In this document: positions 1 to 55,777 of the stretch, piece after piece
Layout of the letters: the number at the start of each line of letters is the position of its first letter
Position numbering within the stretch: position 1 is the first letter of the stretch
Origin: Chrysomallon squamiferum
Lineage: Eukaryota > Mollusca > Gastropoda > Neomphalida > Peltospiridae
Assembly (NCBI GenBank): GCA_012295275.1
Contig: CM022671.1
Coordinates: forward strand, 26,787,822-26,847,821
Reading direction: 5' to 3'
Length of the DNA stretch: 60,000 nucleotides
Made by a program: the position numbers and the translations under genes
The notes under the pieces: model-generated
The model's input: the letters and a program-made list of their open reading frames with translations, nothing else
The model's database searches: none
What the model was told of the DNA's origin: nothing

Positions 1-437
1 AGCAGCCAGCTTTAGCAGAAACACAGTATTGATTGCAGCATACAGACTATTTTGGTTTTCTGTCCTACTACTTATTAACAGTGTCATCAAACTTCAGTGT
101 TTTATGCCTTTGCTAAATTGCCTAATTTGTTGTACTCAGCAACATTTTCTGATTAAATGGTCTGTATTGTGTTGTAATAGTTGTCCATTATTGAACAAAA
201 TGAGATTTAAAAAAAAAAAAAATTCAATATTATATTTGCTTTAGAAGAAAAAATGTTAGAAAAATGTTTAAAATTCAGTTTATCATTTCTTAGTGTTTGT
301 ATAGAAATTTTAAATGCAGCAGACTTGTATTAAATTTCACTTAAAAGAAATAAATGAAAAATTTACTTTGAACTGAAGAATAAATAATATGGTGTGCATG
401 CCTGATAAATAATTTATGTATTTACTCAGAGGGGAAT

Positions 438-530
438 GCTAGATAAAGCCAGTTCTTTACAAATAATAACGTATATAGTTATATACTTCTCAGGTGCATC
501 CCAGATAAAACCAACTCTTTACAAACAACA
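438..530. repeat. Short two-copy direct repeat
   Basis: A segment of about 31 bp reading AGATAAAGCCAGTTCTTTAC at 441-460 recurs as AGATAAAACCAACTCTTTAC at 502-521, about 61 bp apart, with a few differences. A small degenerate tandem duplication within the intron. Confidence 0.6.
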
Positions 531-1459
531 AATATATAAAATTCAGTTTTAAGAAGAAGTTTTGAACTTTCTCACATACATTCATTTATCTTGAATTACC
601 TTGCACTTATAAACATTGTATTAAGAGCGGAAATAAAGAATTTTATTTAACTGTTTCAAAAAAAAACACTCAGTGTCGTATATTGTTTTAAACTCAGACT
701 GGTTCCAGTCGCCAGCTGAAGGTAATCAGAGCCGAGTACATTAATCACGAATCTGTACCATTGTTCATTTTGCTGTACACATTCCTCATTTCCTCTTTTC
801 ATGTCTTTGCCTCATACATTAGGGCCATTACTGCATCAGGAGATTTATCTCCCTCTCTCTGCTTATCTCCCTTTGACAATGTGGCCACCATAACTGTGTC
901 GTTTGTAATTGAAGAAGAAACTCCTCCTTTCCATGCTCGTTAATGTCTGTTATTTGGACAGAAAAGCATATTTATTATTCTATTACTGAAGGGTAATCTT
1001 GTTCTGTACGTTCGCTTGTATAAACCACAGATCACTACAGTTCAAAACAATTGGATAATTTCTCTCTTAAATTCCATCAGACACAGACTTAATGTTTATT
1101 CATAATGCAGAAATAAAACATTAAAAAAAGCAAAAATGCTGGGTCAATGTTATTTTTTTCTGCCGTAAATGATATTTTATTTACTACAATATTATTTTTA
1201 AATATTGTAAAATTCCATGATCTTGGGATGGTTTAATATTTATTTCTGTTTTAAGTCTGTTTAACTGATACGTTGAATTTTTTTTTGATTTATCCATTTT
1301 TGATACAACAACAGTTTTTACAAATTTTAATAACTACTTTCAAAAAATTTGCAACAGAACTATAAAGCATTTAACCATATTGTAGATTTAAAAATGTTTT
1401 CATGAAACACAGAGAATCAATCCTTTCACAAGACATTAAATATTCCCTTTAACAAACAC

Positions 1460-1690
1460 CATGTATTTCAAAATACTGAACATGTTTTTTAAAACTGTTA
1501 TCGACTCCTTTAGGTTTAACAATACTGCACATCATAAAACATTGAATAAGAAATTTTAATAATTGAAAGTATTGAATAAGGTTTTTAAAAACCTCACAGA
1601 CTGATTCGGTTTAACATTGTGCCAAGTTTCCAATATTGAACAATTGGGTTTTATTTGTAAGTTTTCTGTGACTGACTCCCTTTAACAATA
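1460..1690. repeat. Degenerate tandem repeat, about 100-bp unit
   Basis: Blocks of the type TTTTTAAAAACTGTT...GACTCCTTTAGGTTTAACAATA recur near 1487, 1580 and 1660 with considerable divergence. Probably an old local minisatellite; the unit boundary is not sharp. Confidence 0.4.
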
Positions 1691-2803
1691 CCATTTAATG
1701 ATCTCTCTGTTCTCTTACCCACCTGTTCATACACAACCAAGTCTGCATTCACTGACAGTAGTCTGGCTGCAAGTTAAAGCCAGTTTGATTGATTAGCAGA
1801 TGCAGTTAGTGGAAATTACTTTCTCAATACAACATGATCTAAATGCAAATTTCATAGATGTAAATGGGTTCGACTTCCTTTATTTGTGTTTATGAAAAAC
1901 AAATGTCTTTTTACTCCCTCTCATTCTTTTTCTGAAGCTTCGCTCAAAAGATAAGCATGTTTGTCTCAACTTAGTGTGATTTATTGTCGGAGTGTGTTTG
2001 CATGCCGAGTTCAGACTGTTCTCTGTTAGATGAGATTATTACAATGTTTGGTTATTATTCCTCGTTTTGACTCTTATAAAGCAGCGACTGCCAATCAATA
2101 TTTATTGTTAGCTTAGAGAACACAAAATTACAAAACGTATACATTTCCAATTTTCTTGCACACAAAAGTGTTGCAAGAAGTACTGAGGTATCGTTGTACC
2201 ACTCATACAATACGAATTTTATTTCCTTGTTTGGTGTGTTTTATTGTGCTCAGGACATAATACGGTGTAATCTATCATCGTTGCCTTAATGCATTGAAGC
2301 CGTGTATATTGGTAATTGGATTGTCATTACCGAGTAGTTATTCCTTTTAACAGTTATTTTGTGCAGTGGCTTGTATTGATGCAGTGTTTGTGTGGATATC
2401 GTTCAGTTTGGTTGACATTGATGCTAATTGGAACGCAGATTGGATCTAAATAAGTAATTGATAGTTAATGGGGATTACAAAACAGTTTTTCTCACTCATA
2501 TCACACCTGATGGTTACAGCAATGCACTAAAATGGTGCAGTTTAGGACTGTTTTACTTTCACTGTGTAACAGTATTAATGTAAGATAGAGTTTTTACTGG
2601 ACAATGATGAACATCAGTTTTTATTTACCTGTAGTTGTTATGCAGGGATAAACTGTTTGGAAAAAAATAAATAAAATGTGTGAAAGTTTAGTTAGTTAAT
2701 TAATATTATTAATTTTAATTTTATTACCAATAATGATGGGTAGTAGTAGTTAAGGTGTCAGAGCATTAGCAGTACATTCACAGTAACAGAAGCAATAGCA
2801 ACA

Positions 2804-2804
2804 T

Positions 2805-2876
<72 letters not shown>

Positions 2877-2911
2877 GAGGAGGAGGAGGAGCAGGAGGAA
2901 GAGGAGGAGTA
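2804..2911 (+). repeat. Compound (AGT)n-(AGG)n microsatellite
   Basis: About 24 AGT/TAG triplets run directly into degenerate AGG triplets. The array is open in one frame and so creates a spurious short ORF reading into 3118. Confidence 0.95.
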
Positions 2912-5302
2912 GTGGTAGTAGCAGTAGGAATTGTAGTAGCAATAGTTATGGCAGCAAAGGTTTTAAAGATGGTAGCAATAACAATAATAATTATAATAAT
3001 AAGGGTAATAATACCAAAAAGTGTTTCTTTATTAGTTATAATAAAGATAATTGCTCTTCATTCTGTTTTCTTCTTTTTTAAAAATGATTTATGTACTTAT
3101 GACTTTATGAAAGATTAACTCGGTTTTGATGAGTTCTCTGTGAACTGCTGGAGATCTGCATGACAGTTTTCTAATGGGAAAAAAAAAAACCTCAAACACC
3201 AAACGAAGCCAAAGGCTACAATATTTTGTACCAGTAATCAGAACTTTTCATCTGATATGATAAACATCTAAATTCAGTTGTTTTTCTTCTTTCTCCTCTT
3301 TTCTTTTGTTGACTGACCAACCTTAATTAGCCTCCGTGTTTGTCTTTCAAGGAAATTTGACACAAGCTAATAAGATTAGGTCCAGTCAGTGATCACATTG
3401 GAGCAGAAAGAGTTAATTTCAAAACACTAAGTGTCCAATGGCTCTGGCACTTTTTTTTTTTTTTTTTTTTTTTTTTTTCACCCTCATTCAGGCCTGTGAT
3501 GGCTTAAATTGTATCTTCAGCTTTCTTCAATGAAGTAATGTACACTTACTGGCCCATAATGTGACACAGATGGATGTGACTCATACCTTTGGAATAATAG
3601 TGAGAGTGTAGCCAGCAATCATTTGAAATGGGATCAAATGGGGATGGATAACTTCTTCTCTCTTTTTTTTTTTTTTTCCCACTCCCTCCAGATCCCACTA
3701 TATTGACAGAATGTGGCTTTAAAACCAGTCTTGTGTAAACAGATAATGTGATTGTGGCCACCATTGTCTTATTGGCGGCAAAACCTAATGACATCTTGAC
3801 ATGGGTGATGGGGAATTCCGTCATTAAAATGTGTTTGATGTGCCAGCTCAGTGCTCGCTGCATTCATGATGAAATGATCCGAGTGAAGTTTTAAAGAGAA
3901 AACCCTCAAGATTTGTTAAGATTTTCACCCTTTTTTTTGTTTTTTTTTTTTTTTTTTTTTTTTTAAACATAGTGGAAATGACTGAAAATTAAATCTCTTA
4001 GCCATGCTGCCAGAATCAAATAGATTACAATGTCATCATCTTAATTTAAAGCATGTGCCATTTGTTGCTGTTTCGTATATTTTATTATTAAAAAAAACCA
4101 CACACACTCCTAAGGTGTCAAGTATAATGACAACAAAAAGAAAATGAAACTAAATAAAAACAATCAAGAATTACAATAAAACAAAATTTTGAAATACATT
4201 TCAATAGCATACATTGGCTGAATAAATAAACTAAAAAGATTCCCCAAAATATTTATTTTGAAATATTATATAAATTATTCATAGTGTCAGATTAAGATAA
4301 ATAAATCTCTTGGCAAATGCATAAGACTGTTTGTAAAATAAACACATTTTAACTAAACACACCAGTACACATTATTACCCTTAGCTCCATAAACAGCTTG
4401 CTGTTTTCATAAAATACTGTTATTTATTCATTTTTTGCAAATGATATAATATTTATACTATGATTTGGCAAATGCCAATTAGTTTTAATATGATGCATAT
4501 GATATATCTAGCATCGAATGACAGACTAACTATTGCTTTCTAAGATTATATATATGATATCACTAGTGTAAAATGACAGACTGAATATTGCTTTTTTAAA
4601 ATGATATGTAATAAATGACAGAACAGAACATCAGATATGTTTTAATGACCGTTTCTCACAGTATCAGTTTTTATCTCATCTGACTGTCACTTTCCCCTGC
4701 AGGATGAGAGGAAAGCTGTTCTTGTAATGTTATTGTCCTGAGAAAATAACCAATATTGCCTTTCAAGATCACTGCATATACTGACTGATTGCAATGTGTC
4801 CCTATTGTCAGCCGATAACAGGCGCTGTTATACCACCAGCGATACAGCTCAATGAAATTTCATTACACAGGAGAATGCTGCACCACAGAAAGTACTGATT
4901 GTGTTTAAAACTAATGACTGCTGTTGTGTGTTGTCTTTGTAGTCTAAATGCTGATTTTATTCAATCAGCCTGTATTACTTAATTGATTAGAATGGCTTCC
5001 TTCCAAATGTACTTACTAATCCCGGGTATTAGGCTCTGGTCATACCTTCCTCTGGGCATTTATGTTCTGTGAATAAACATGACATCCCGCAGACTGTTTC
5101 ATGCATAGGAATTTCAAAAGGATATGTAAGCTTTCTAATTACACTAGAGGTTTATGTATGAAATCCACTTCCAGAGATATCAAATGAGTCTTTGTTTAAA
5201 TGTATCTAATAGTTTAGCTTGTAGACAAAATAAAAAAATTAAAAAAAAAAAGTTTATTCAAGTGCTTTTTGTGGTTTGTTTCAGTTCTTCTGGAGTATAT
5301 TC

Positions 5303-5306
<4 letters not shown>

Positions 5307-5332
<26 letters not shown>
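5307..5332. repeat. (CA)n microsatellite
   Basis: Thirteen uninterrupted CA dinucleotides followed by imperfect ATGCAC units. Confidence 0.9.
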
Positions 5333-5333
<1 letters not shown>

Positions 5334-5973
5334 TGCACATGCACATGAACACACACAGATTTGCAAAGAAAATTAAAATATGTAATACATTTTCTGTATC
5401 TCAAACCTTTACCAAAACAGTCTGACACATCAAAAATCTATACTGTCTTTTGTAATATCAAATATTTAGCAAATAGGTAATCACATTTTTTACAGAGTTT
5501 AAAATCAGTAATAAATGTTAACATAATGTTCAGAAATGACAAAACAGTATTCTTTTTGTATTCTCCAGTCAGTATTATGTCAAATACTGTATTCAGTGAA
5601 ATCTCAAAACTGTCTCAAAAAATGATTTACACTAATTGCACTAGGTTTGGTCTTCTTTGGTCTTGCCAAGTTGTGCTGTTTCAGTTTTCAGTGACAGTCC
5701 TATGAATGATTTCTATATTATGGGAAGGTGCATATAAAATATTTCTTACTGCTTATCATGGAATGGCAGCAGTTGATTTAATTACTGATATCTGTTATTC
5801 TTTTTAATTATGAATTTTTATTTTTTTGATCTAATAGTATTAACAGTTAATGTAAAAATATTCTCAGGTATATTTAGGCAGATTTTAATTTACTTTACTA
5901 ATTCTGCAGTACTTTCATTTCTTTAAAAGATATTTATCACATGACTAATGTATGATTTTGTGTTTAATTTCAG

Positions 5974-49528
<43,555 letters not shown>

Positions 49529-50335
49529 GACACAGTTTAACAGAGACGTGGTGGTTGATGACCAGCTAAAGCTTGCTGTGCCAGTGTCAGTGAATCCAGG
49601 ACTTAAAAAACATTGTCTCCATCTGTGATGTAATCTGTTGGCTGTAAAAACACTAGGTCACCTCTAAATAACACTTAAAAGAGGAAGTGAAAGATGTGAC
49701 TGTGTTCAAAGGCAAGAACAAACCCGACAAAACAGTGATCGTCATGTCTTGGGATTTATTTGACTTCTGTTTGATGCTTGCTGAGTGACAGCATTTTTTT
49801 TTTTTTTTCCATTTTATTATTATTATTATTATTATTCATTTATTTATTTATTTTGCAGAAGACATTCTTATATCAAAAACTCAGCCTATATAAAAATCTA
49901 AATCGTGATTACCAAAAAAAAAAAAAATCTGACATTGTGATAACAGCAGATAGATAGTGTTACAGGTTTTTATCAGCACTATACAGTGGATAAATGTAAA
50001 AATAAAAAAAAAAAAAAAGAAAAAAAAAAAATCAACAACCTCAGCCAATCACATACATCTTTACAAATAACCAATCAGAGACGTTGTATTGTTGGTTCAA
50101 TGACAGCCAGTTAACTGGTGTATTTCCAATTGTGCCTAATGGAGCTTACACGTGAAGCTTTGTTGTGCTTCCCACCAACTTGGATCACTGTATTGGTGCT
50201 GTGCCTCTCGGCTCAAGTGAAAGAGGAGAGTCAGTGATCTCCCTTTGTTACGGTGCTTTATTCATTTAATCATATCTATGCAGACTAAAAAGACAATCCC
50301 TTTACTGTTCAGGGATAATGCAGTATTCCAAAGTG

Positions 50336-50371
<36 letters not shown>

Positions 50372-53320
50372 TGTTCTGTTTTCTGCAAAATTATTTACTC
50401 TTTTTATTATTTTGATGTGTCATCTTAATCAATTTTGTGTTATTATCAGAATAAAATAATCAATGTATATAATATTAGAAAAAAGAAATGAGGCTGTATT
50501 GAAAGTCCATGTCTAGCCAAAAATTAAAAAAAAAAAAAAAAAAAAAAATAGACACTAACAGAAATAGAATCAAGTAAACTTTTAATATTGAAAACTTTTT
50601 GGAGTTCCTGTGACTTTTATATTTTTATTTTAAATTCATTCTTTTTTAAGAATATTAATTTTAGATTCATGTTTTGCATTTTAATGTCATCAGCTTCTTT
50701 TAGTTATTTTCTTTTAAATCAAATGAAATTCAGTTCAAGCATCACTGATGAATAGTAATTTCATCAACATTGTATATTTTATATTATATGTCTTCAGCTT
50801 TAGCAGTAAGACACGAGAAAAATAGAAGAATACAGATAGTAATGTTCAGATATAATATATTTGTAACTCGGAAAGAAACAGTTATGTTAGTAAAAGCTGT
50901 CACTTTTCGAACTAATTTTCCAATATTTTTGTTATAAAATCTTAATTTATCATATTGATCTGTTAAAAATATTGGGTGGAAAGATTTGATCAGTTATTTG
51001 AATTCTGGATCTCAGTGCTCAGTAACCATAATTCTTCATAATAATACTTTTGATTTTAAAACAGAATTTCAATTCTTAATTTTAAACCACAGCTAAAAAT
51101 TTTAAATGTCAAAGATTTTTGTGCAAAAAAAATCATTAATTTATTCTTATTCAGGTTTCATTCTTCACTTGAATTTTCATCTGGGATTTTATTGCTTCAA
51201 GAACTATCACTTTCCAGAATATTTTTTTTGATTTCAAAATAGAGCATGGATTATTATTTTAATTTTAATTTTTAAATGTAATCTCAATAATATGTTAAAG
51301 GCATGTACAAACATTTTTTTTGCTGATAAATATTACTAATTCATCAACTGAATTAAAAATATTGCTTTAATATATGAATAGCTTAGTTTTTATAGCATGC
51401 ACAAAATGTTTTTAATTTTTTTTTAGCCTCACTAGATTCTAGGACATTTTAAAATAGGATAGTAAGAAAAGTAAATACTTTTAATGAGGATAAAGCTATA
51501 TCAGTATGCAAAGTTAGTGGTGCTTTGAGACATTGTGCCTTCATATCAGAACATAATAGTGAGTTTCTAAGTATAGACATTCCAATACACAGCTTATTAA
51601 TTCTGAAATATCCATGATGTTATTCAAAGTAGACCAAGAAAACATAAAGAAAATCCTATTTGAAAAAAATTCAAGTAGTTTATTGCATTTAAGACATAAT
51701 GTCTTTAATCTTTATTCATTTGTAGTCCAAAACAAAATCATCAGATAAAAAAACAAGTTAAAAGAAAAAATATTTTGTACATTTTAAAATACCCAAGAAT
51801 TTTTCAGCATGGTTATATGCAGTTTATAATGTAGCAGTGTTGAGTTTTGATGTAGATAATTCAACTCATCCTCTTTTAGTTCGTTGTTAGTATACACCAG
51901 TTGATTACTTCAACCAAAGAAAAACTGCTTGTGGAACAGTCACGTTAATTTAATTATGATAGATTTTTGAAAAAAAAAAAAAATGTTAATTTTAATTTTT
52001 GATTTTTATGTTATACTAACACAACATATCATTTTGAAATTTATAAACCTAGGTATTATAAAGATATTGTTTTTAACAACATCAATTGAAACAATTCCTG
52101 TCTTTTATAATTTATCAGTAGACAGTGACTACCTTAAGATTAAACATCAGAATGATTGCAATTGTAAATAAATAATTTTATTTTGATCATTTAGGCTTTA
52201 TGTATCATTTGACATGTTCAGTATGTTTGCAGTTTAGCTAAGTTACTATTATAATTTCACACTTACTAAATATGTTGTGATTATTGCGAGTTTAACATTG
52301 GCTAATTTTGTGTGTTTGACTTTTTTGTGATTTTTTAATTATCAGTTTACCTTTTTGCTTGTATTTCTTTCTTTTTTTAAAAGCCAAATTCGTGAATGTA
52401 TCTAACACAGTAACCAGAGCAACTGTATATACTTTTATTAATATAAAAAATTTGAAACATTTTGTTACTGATAGTTGCTATGGTTATGTGTGTTCAGAAT
52501 TGTTAATCATATCAAAGAGTTTATTTTTGTAATAATAATGTACAGTGTATTAGTGTCTGAACATTGTATATATAAACATATATATATAAAATAAGGCATC
52601 TTTTCTAGTCACCATGGAATACAGTTATTTGACTCTTGATATTTAAATAATCCCTAATAGAAAGTATCACAAAAAAGATGACATTTTATAAACCACTGGT
52701 AATTTTTAGTCATTTATGTAACAAACAGCTAATTATGTACAAAAAAATAATAATAATAAAAATAAAAAAATCTTTTAATTACATGAAATAATAAACAAAA
52801 ATATTCAGAAAAATGGGGAATAAAAACAAATATCAGGCAGTCAGTTCAGTATTAGAAAAAAAAAGAAAAAAAACATATATTGGCATTGCAGGTCCAACAT
52901 TAAAAAATAAAAAATAAAAATAAAATAATTTCAAAATGCTGCCCATCCAACAGAAAAATTGCAGCTTTTCTGCTGGTGGTAAAAAGTGTGATGTAGTCAT
53001 CTGTAAATACCCATCATTAGCTATGCAATTAGAGTCTTTATTATATGTAAAGTGTGGTCTCATGTGTTATGTATATGGAAATACTGTTTTAAAATATTCC
53101 ATACTGAGTGTAGGTATTGTTGTTCCTCTGTCTAAATGTATATATACAAAAACTCTTTGTGCTGTTTTAGAAACCAGTTAGATGTGTGATTGTTGATGTA
53201 AAACAATGACTTCGTGTTAATCTTGTAATTACTAAATGTTTTTTTTTTTTTTTTTTTAAAAGAATTGTAAAATATTCATATGCATGTGTTACACTGTAAA
53301 TAAAAGCTGTGAGTGATGAT
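49529..53320 (+). other. Probable 3' UTR of plexin and downstream sequence
   Basis: Noncoding AT-rich sequence with poly-A and poly-T runs (for example 50338-50370 and 50526-50548) and no convincing ORF. AATAAA signals occur at 50450-50455 and 53299-53304. The latter is followed by a GT-rich stretch and could mark the distal transcript end. A mixed-composition block at 50035-50260 has CCAAT cores near 50045 and 50070. Where the transcript really ends cannot be told from sequence. Confidence 0.5.
53299..53304 (+). terminator. Candidate distal polyadenylation signal of plexin
   Basis: AATAAA followed within 30 bp by the GT/TGA-rich AGCTGTGAGTGATGATGAAT. A proximal alternative is AATAAA at 50450-50455. 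Confidence 0.35.
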
Positions 53321-55590
53321 GAATGATGGATTGATAAATGTTTATAAATTAATAATTCAGTGGATATGTTTGGTTTTTTTTTTTTTTTTCATTTCTCTGT
53401 TTTTGAATTTCTAAACAAATTTCCTTTTAACATTCATTGCAATGTAAAGTTATTCGATTTTAGAAAAATAAAAATGTTTTACTAATTTTCTGAAATGTAC
53501 AATAAAAATACTTTTATGCATCAACTGTATCCATTATTTGTAAACATGAAAGGAAATGAAATGACCATCATTTCAGTGTGTATTAATAACTTCTTTACTA
53601 ACACGAGCTTGTTTATTAATGTGTTTATGATTCCCAGTGCATTTCTTAACGATATGTGCATGATAAACATTCAATGGTTTTGCTGTTTTTGATACATACG
53701 TACATATATTTAAAAATAATTTACATTAGTGTTGTATAACTTTTCTGTTTTTAAATACAAAAAAAGCAAATGATTCAGCTCTTTTCATTTGGATTTTTCT
53801 TATTGTTTTAATTGTTTCATATCTAGTATGTTTTAAATGTTCAAAAATAAGATTGGTTAAAACTATCAGGATATCAACTAAAGAATCTAATGAAACCATC
53901 AGTGAAGGCAGTACTCTCACTTACTGTCTCTTTAAACAGATGAAAAAAGTGTCTGGTTGAAGTTGTTATTTCAAGAGAGATACTGACTGCTGTTTTATGT
54001 GACCAGAATATGAAAATAGTCTTTAGAAATACAGAATCAGTTGACGTTCATGCTTATTAAAGATTAAAAAAATAATAATAAAAATATTAGAAGACAGAAA
54101 GGCCAAAAAACAAACCATGCTTTTTGACTAAATTTTTATAATTTATTAAATAAAATATTGAATGAGAAAACGTTTCACTTTAAAAGAACTAAACACCAAA
54201 AGGCTAAATGAGTGGGAGTTTTTTTTAATAGTTGATTCATTTCTTCATCGTTTTTTGGTCTTTATTTCATTTTGAATATTTTTACAGTAACATTAGTAAA
54301 TATGTCATTTTATTAGTTTTTATAGTGAAACTGAATTTTTTATTTTTTTTATTTTTGATATCTAAGATTTATTTTTATATAGACCACATAACTTATAGCT
54401 GTCACCACCAATAGATATTTCACAAAAACCTACATTTAGAAAAAGAAATTTGAAACATTTTATTTTAGTGATAATACATATTTCATCAAAATTTACATTA
54501 TATCTACATGCAGTTTTAATAATCTTTTTTAATTTATATATAAATTAACTTATTATTATGGTGTTAAAATCTTAACAATTAACTAAGCTTTACGAAGAAA
54601 GTATTTTAATTATATGTTTTAGAATTTAGTAGAGTATAAACAAAAAAATGCCATCATCTATTTAGAATATTTTTTGTTTGTGTGTGAATGTTGAACTGTG
54701 TTCAGTTTTAGTGTTAGTATGCTCAGTTACTGTTTTACTTACACAGTAATTAAATAACACAGGCATTCATGTATGTATGTATACACAAGGCCTTCAAAAA
54801 TTAAAAAGTATGCACATTCTCATGTTAAAGCATGCAGATGCTAAATGCATGCAATTCTTCATATATATATATGTACATGATTTTAAAAAAAACATTAAAA
54901 AAATTATAATAAAAAAAGAATAAAGCAATAAAATATAAATGTTTTGTTTTATTTTGCACAGGTTAGTAAATGAATATTTAATGAAAGAATGGAAATGGTG
55001 TTAAATAATTCCGTTTTCTGCAGCATATTCCAAAATGCGCGACCTTCCACTTACCTAGCGATCAGCGAGTGACGTTGTTGCATTGATTGACGTCATATTT
55101 ATATACTTCCGAACAAAGCGGAAGCAAACGACATCGGAAATCTTCGTCAAACGCCATGTTGTTGCAAGGTGGTGTGGATTTCTGTTTTCATTTCAATCGT
55201 TATTTACAGATTGAAGGGAAAGACAGTGAGGCTCAGTGACAAAGATAAATGTGCAAGTTTCACGTACTAGTACTATGAGAGCGTTTCTGTGCATGTATAT
55301 TATTAAACAATTTTTGTAATTTTTTAATCGCGATGTGGTTTACAACAAACACATGCTTACATAATTGATGATGACTAAGCTTCAGAAAGATAGTATTTGA
55401 ATTATACACTTTAGACTTAGAAGGGAGTTCAAAAATGTTGTGATAGAATTAAATACCAAGCATTCATGTATGTATGCACAAGGTCTTCAAAAAATGAAAA
55501 TGTATACACATTTTCAAGTTAAAGTAAAGCATGCATATGCTAAATGCATGTGATTCTACAAATATATATACATAAATGAAAATGAATAAA
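53321..55590. other. Intergenic region between convergent genes
   Basis: AT-rich sequence separating the plexin 3' end from the TIMMDC1-like gene on the other strand. No convincing ORF. It holds a diverged direct repeat (54549-54958 against 55365-55625) and a promoter-like island at 55020-55200. Confidence 0.6.
55020..55200. promoter_or_regulatory. Promoter-like island: CRE, TATA-like, ETS-like and YY1-like sites
   Basis: A full palindromic CRE, TGACGTCA, lies at 55088-55095 with a half site (TGACGTTG) at 55070-55077. TATTTATATA follows at 55096-55105, ACTTCCG at 55105-55111 and GCGGAAGC at 55118-55125. AACGCCATGTTG near 55151-55162 is an inverted YY1-like site. On the minus strand CTAG|GTAAGT at 55055 is a strong splice donor. 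This GC-richer cluster is unlike its surroundings. No coding exon is visible: the plus ATG gives 27 codons and the minus ATG 31 codons. Confidence 0.45.
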
Positions 55591-55608
55591 GCAATAAAAT
55601 ATAAATGT

Positions 55609-55614
55609 TTTATT
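55609..55614 (-). terminator. Polyadenylation signal of TIMMDC1-like gene
   Basis: AATAAA on the minus strand about 100 bp after the predicted stop codon at 55714. The related repeat copy near 54940 offers a more distal one. Confidence 0.5.
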
Positions 55615-55713
55615 TTACAAGCAGGTCAAATCAAAGCACAATTATAGTTTTAACAAACAACAGTTTCATATCGGTCTGTTCGTGGCTTAAACAATTAAAG
55701 ATTTCAAAAATCT

Positions 55714-55777
55714 TCATGCTGATGGATTGGGAATCATCTGGTCACCAGAAGATATGACGGCCTGCCTTTTGTATGTC
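55714..55777 (-). CDS. TIMMDC1: TIMMDC1-like terminal exon
   Basis: After a strong acceptor (T8-GCAG). The split ATG is completed and the exon reads TYKRQAVISSGDQMIPNPSA then TGA at 55716-55714. The phase fits and an AATAAA signal follows about 100 bp downstream. The sequence is not conserved enough to confirm by family, so the splice is inferred from signals. Confidence 0.65.

Larger units (their letters stand above)
1..5973 (+). other. Intron of plexin gene (upstream part outside window)
   Basis: AT-rich sequence without a convincing exon, ending at the acceptor TTTAATTTCAG before position 5974. It holds an AGT/AGG microsatellite (2804-2911), poly-T runs near 3450-3478 and 3941-3963, and a CA repeat at 5307-5332. 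Less repetitive, higher-complexity islands lie at about 690-950, 1680-1830, 3280-3420 and 4660-5110. I see no open frame with family resemblance. The short open frames here are low complexity or have no splice context. Confidence 0.75.
54549..55625. repeat. Diverged direct duplication flanking a promoter-like island
   Basis: Segment 54549-54958 and segment 55365-55625 share ordered blocks: ACTAAGCTT...GAAAGTATTT, GCATTCATGTATGTATG, CACAAGGCCTTCAAAAA, TGCTAAATGCATG and AATAAAGCAATAAAATATAA. The offset is about 670-700 bp. Each copy carries AATAAA-type sequence on the minus strand near its high-coordinate end. The second copy lies just downstream of the TIMMDC1-like stop codon. Confidence 0.85.

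Noticed and set aside
55155-55238. 27-codon plus-strand ORF (MLLQGGVDF...) after the CRE/TATA cluster
   Set aside because: Too short and without family resemblance. The ATG lies inside an inverted YY1-like motif, so it is not called as a gene.
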